In this document: positions 61,474 to 64,000 of the stretch, one piece after another | Position numbering within the stretch: the stretch's first letter is position 1 | Layout: every line of letters starts with the position of its first letter | Source: Paludibaculum fermentans_A | Lineage (GTDB): Bacteria; Acidobacteriota; Terriglobia; Bryobacterales; Bryobacteraceae | DNA: 64,000 nt | Assembly (NCBI RefSeq): GCF_051172195.1 | Contig: NZ_JBPJAQ010000001.1 | Span: 2,294,001-2,358,000, forward strand | Reading direction: 5' to 3' | Program-made: the position numbers and the translations under genes | Notes under the pieces: generated by a model | The model's database searches: none | Seen by the model: only the letters and a program-made list of their open reading frames with translations | Told to the model about the DNA's origin: nothing

Positions 61474-64000
61474 CTAGAAGTTCAGTCGCAGGGAGAGCTG
61501 GATCTGGCGGCTTGCGCCCAAGCCAACGTCTCTGGTAACGGTCGAGTTGGCGATACCAAACGTGCCGCCTGCCGCCGCGGCTGTAAACGGCTGGCCCGGC
61601 TGCAGTTGGTTGACGCCGGTACCCAGCGCGTTGTTCAAGCGGGCCGACGGATTGGAGAAGTTGGTTTTGTTGAAGAGGTTATACAGTTCGCCGCGGAACT
61701 CCATGTTCATCCGCTCGGTGAGGCGGAAGCGCTTCTGGAGGGTCATATCGAACTGGGTCAGGCTGGGCCCATGCAAAGCCCACCGGCCCAGATTACCGAA
61801 CGAACCCGGCGTTGGGAAGGCGAATGCGGCCGGGTTCAGGAAATAGCGGCCGTCACTGCCGTGCAGGAACGGATCCACACCGGCCACAACATCTGGCCGC
61901 CGGTTGTTGCGGAAGGCGCCGCCGTACGGGTTGTTCACGACGGGCGTGGTCAACACCGTAGTTCCGGAAACCACCGGGTTCGAGACAATCTGGCCGGTGG
62001 AATTCACTTGGTACGCGATGTCGTTGCGGGCGATGGTGAGGTCGATGGGGAGGCCGGTGCGGGCATTCAGCACCCCGCCGATCTGCCAGCCGCCTGCGAG
62101 CAGGTTCACCAGCTTGTTGGAGTTGGCAAGGTACTTCCTGCCCGTGCCGATGGGCAACTCGTACAAAGCCGTGGCATTCACACTGTGGCGGATGTCGAAG
62201 GCGTTGTTGCCGCGATCGGCGCCGAAATTGAAGGGGTTCTGCGCGGTCTGGGCTTCGTTGGATCCGCCCGTGTTGCCCAGCGAGTGGCCGTAGGTCCACT
62301 GGCCGCCGATGGTCAGGCCCTGGTTGAACCGCCGCTGGACGGAAGTCTGAAGGGAATCGTAGTGGTCGGTACCGCCGCTGGTCTTGTAATCCATCTGTCC
62401 AAACCGTGAGCCGAGCTGGAGTTGCGGATTGCCGACACCTGTCGTTGGGTTCATCGTGACCCCGACGATGCCGTTGGTCCACGACCGCAGGAAGAGGTTG
62501 CGGCCCTGGCTGCCCACATAGGCCACGGTCAGCACCGTGTTGCCCGGCAGTTGCTGCTGGATAGACGCGGTGTAGCTGAGGACCTTCTCCGGCAGGGTGT
62601 AATCCACGGAATAGGCTCTGGGGGTGAATCCGGACAGATTGCTGGGGTTCGTGTTTGCGATGATCTGCTGGCTGTTGACCGGGAAAGCGGAGCCCGTGGG
62701 CGCGTTCACCGTAATACGGTCGCTATCAATGGGTTGGACTTGATCTTCCGTCTGGCCGGGGCCGAAGAAGTAGCCGGCGCCCAGGCGGAGCACCGTCTTG
62801 TTGTTGAACCGCGAAGGCGACCAGCTCAGGCCCAGCCGGGGACCCCAGTTGTTCTTCGAGCTCTTGTACCACGGCGTACCGGCCGGAGCGATATCCCCTC
62901 GCTCCACCTGGAAGAGGGTGTACAAGTTCTGGTCCTCATGCATTACTGAATAGTATTCGTAGCGCAACCCATAGTTAATGGTCAGGTTGGGCCGCAGGCG
63001 CCATTCATCCTGCGCATAGAAGACGTAGTAAGCCTGTTTGAGGAAGCGATTGGTGGCGATGCCGTTGTGGAGCGGATTGGGCGCGCTGACGTCACCGAGA
63101 ATCTGAATGGTGCTGGGCCGGTTGGCCAGCAGGTCAGTCAAATTCGAGAAGGTGTAGGTGGTGCCGCCCAGGCGATCGGTGTAAAGGCGGATCGGCCGGA
63201 CCTCCGCTCCGAACTTGAAGGTATGGTTGCCTTTCAAGTAAGAGAGGTTGTCGATGAACGACATTGTGTAGTTTGTGTAGGGCTGTGCGCGACCGTTCTG
63301 CGAGCTGTTGGACCGGATGAGTCCGCCCAGGCGGGCAGCTCCGGCCGAAGCGCCCTGGCCGCCGATCCCGGGAATCGCAACCGCGCCGGTGAAATCGATC
63401 GAGATCGGCGAAAAGTCGATGCCGTTCACTGTCGGGGCGATGCCGTTCAGGCGGGTCTTCGAGCCGTTGTAGCCAACCTTGGTCTCATTGATCAAATTGG
63501 ACGAGAGCACCTGCTGCAGGCTGATCATGCCGTTTTGGGGGACGGCGGTGGTACGCTGCTGGCTGCCTGTAACATCCATTGGGCTCGAGAGATAGCCCTG
63601 GTCGCGAACATAGCGGGCAGAGAGGGAGTATTTGGGGCTGAGGGCGTAGTCGAAACGAATGCTGCCCGAGTATTCATCCAGGCTGGTGGAGGCGTTGAGT
63701 TGGGCGAGGTCCAAATCAGGATTGGCGGTGGATTGGGTACCGATGGGGAATGCATTCACGACCGGGGCGATGGTGGGGACGGCCCTCTGGCGGGCGGCCG
63801 CGCTGGGTACCGAACCCAGCAGGTTGATGCCGGCGCGCTGGCGCAGCGTTTCCAGGCTAGCAAAGTAGAACGCCTTATCCTTCTTGATCGGTCCGCCGAC
63901 TGAACCGCCGAACTGATTCAGGCGGAGCGGTGATTTGGTGGTATCAAAGAAGTTGCGGGCGTCGAAGGAGTTGTTGCGGACGTATTCGAAGAGCGAGCCG
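61474..64000 (-). CDS. Oar-like TonB-dependent outer-membrane receptor (N-terminus outside window)
   Basis: The frame is open from the stop at 61474 to the right edge, at least 842 residues. The part near the edge contains plug-domain motifs: GSLFEYVRNNSFDARNFFD, RLNQFGGSVGGPI and KDKAFYF. The barrel shows many strands such as YSLSARYVRDQGYL, WRLRPNLTINYGLRYEYYSV and NNWGPRLGLSWSP. It ends with aromatic IQLSLRLNF, the usual signal for barrel assembly. Acidobacteria carry many of these, usually with an N-terminal carboxypeptidase-regulatory-like domain, probably outside the window. The ATG at 63759 is internal and not the start. Substrate is unknown; polysaccharide or peptide uptake is commonly suggested. 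Confidence 0.92.
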   Translation of the reverse strand, partial: GSLFEYVRNNSFDARNFFDTTKSPLRLNQFGGSVGGPIKKDKAFYFASLETLRQRAGINLLGSVPSAAARQRAVPTIAPVVNAFPIGTQSTANPDLDLAQLNASTSLDEYSGSIRFDYALSPKYSLSARYVRDQGYLSSPMDVTGSQQRTTAVPQNGMISLQQVLSSNLINETKVGYNGSKTRLNGIAPTVNGIDFSPISIDFTGAVAIPGIGGQGASAGAARLGGLIRSNSSQNGRAQPYTNYTMSFIDNLSYLKGNHTFKFGAEVRPIRLYTDRLGGTTYTFSNLTDLLANRPSTIQILGDVSAPNPLHNGIATNRFLKQAYYVFYAQDEWRLRPNLTINYGLRYEYYSVMHEDQNLYTLFQVERGDIAPAGTPWYKSSKNNWGPRLGLSWSPSRFNNKTVLRLGAGYFFGPGQTEDQVQPIDSDRITVNAPTGSAFPVNSQQIIANTNPSNLSGFTPRAYSVDYTLPEKVLSYTASIQQQLPGNTVLTVAYVGSQGRNLFLRSWTNGIVGVTMNPTTGVGNPQLQLGSRFGQMDYKTSGGTDHYDSLQTSVQRRFNQGLTIGGQWTYGHSLGNTGGSNEAQTAQNPFNFGADRGNNAFDIRHSVNATALYELPIGTGRKYLANSNKLVNLLAGGWQIGGVLNARTGLPIDLTIARNDIAYQVNSTGQIVSNPVVSGTTVLTTPVVNNPYGGAFRNNRRPDVVAGVDPFLHGSDGRYFLNPAAFAFPTPGSFGNLGRWALHGPSLTQFDMTLQKRFRLTERMNMEFRGELYNLFNKTNFSNPSARLNNALGTGVNQLQPGQPFTAAAAGGTFGIANSTVTRDVGLGASRQIQLSLRLNF

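Overview
The window looks like chromosomal DNA of a GC-rich acidobacterium of the Bryobacterales/Solibacter type. The signs are an Oar-like TonB-dependent receptor, large secreted NHL and RCC1 propeller proteins ending in DUF11-like modules, CHAT/TPR proteins, and the tyrosine recombinase subfamily common in that phylum. This is inference from protein families; no rRNA or marker gene is present.

Layout. Bases 1-10,100 are chromosomal: a secreted NHL-repeat protein, a hybrid histidine kinase, a small hypothetical gene and a second sensor kinase with a cysteine-rich PAS domain. From about 10.1 to 43.8 kb lies a putative integrative and conjugative element (ICE), about 33.6 kb long. On the right it ends with an excisionase-like HTH gene and a tyrosine integrase directly next to the 3' end of a tRNA-Pro(UGG) gene. 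On the left there is an isolated T-arm-like sequence in the same orientation (17 of 19 bases shared) that may be the other attachment site. Bases 43.8-64.0 kb are chromosomal again: two related RCC1-propeller proteins (2280 and 899 aa), a membrane-bound ferritin/VIT protein, an MTH1187-family protein, an ATP synthase operon (b', b, delta, alpha, gamma, beta, epsilon) and a TonB receptor running off the right edge.

The ICE backbone resembles IncP (RP4). It has a VirD2-like relaxase with a MobC-like accessory protein, a divergent traK-traL-traM operon, a RepB-type primase, and a ten-gene mating-pair operon trbBCDEJKLFGI. No VirD4/TraG coupling protein was found, so the element may be mobilised in trans or may be defective. 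A 10-base match to the RP4 nic core lies between the primase gene and the CHAT gene. A conserved block of about 42 bp precedes both rightward operons (traK and CHAT), which suggests one shared regulator.

The ICE cargo is dominated by likely defence or signalling genes. There is an unrecognised two-gene cassette with a PD-(D/E)xK nuclease, a solitary PD-(D/E)xK nuclease, and a beta-sandwich protein fused to a nucleoside-deoxyribosyltransferase-like domain. There is also an exported CHAT (caspase-like) protease followed by an overlapping S41/PDZ protease, a NACHT NTPase with an N-terminal nuclease-like domain, and a sigma/anti-sigma pair. The protease, anti-sigma and sigma genes could form a proteolysis-controlled transcription switch, and this is the most interesting candidate system in the window.
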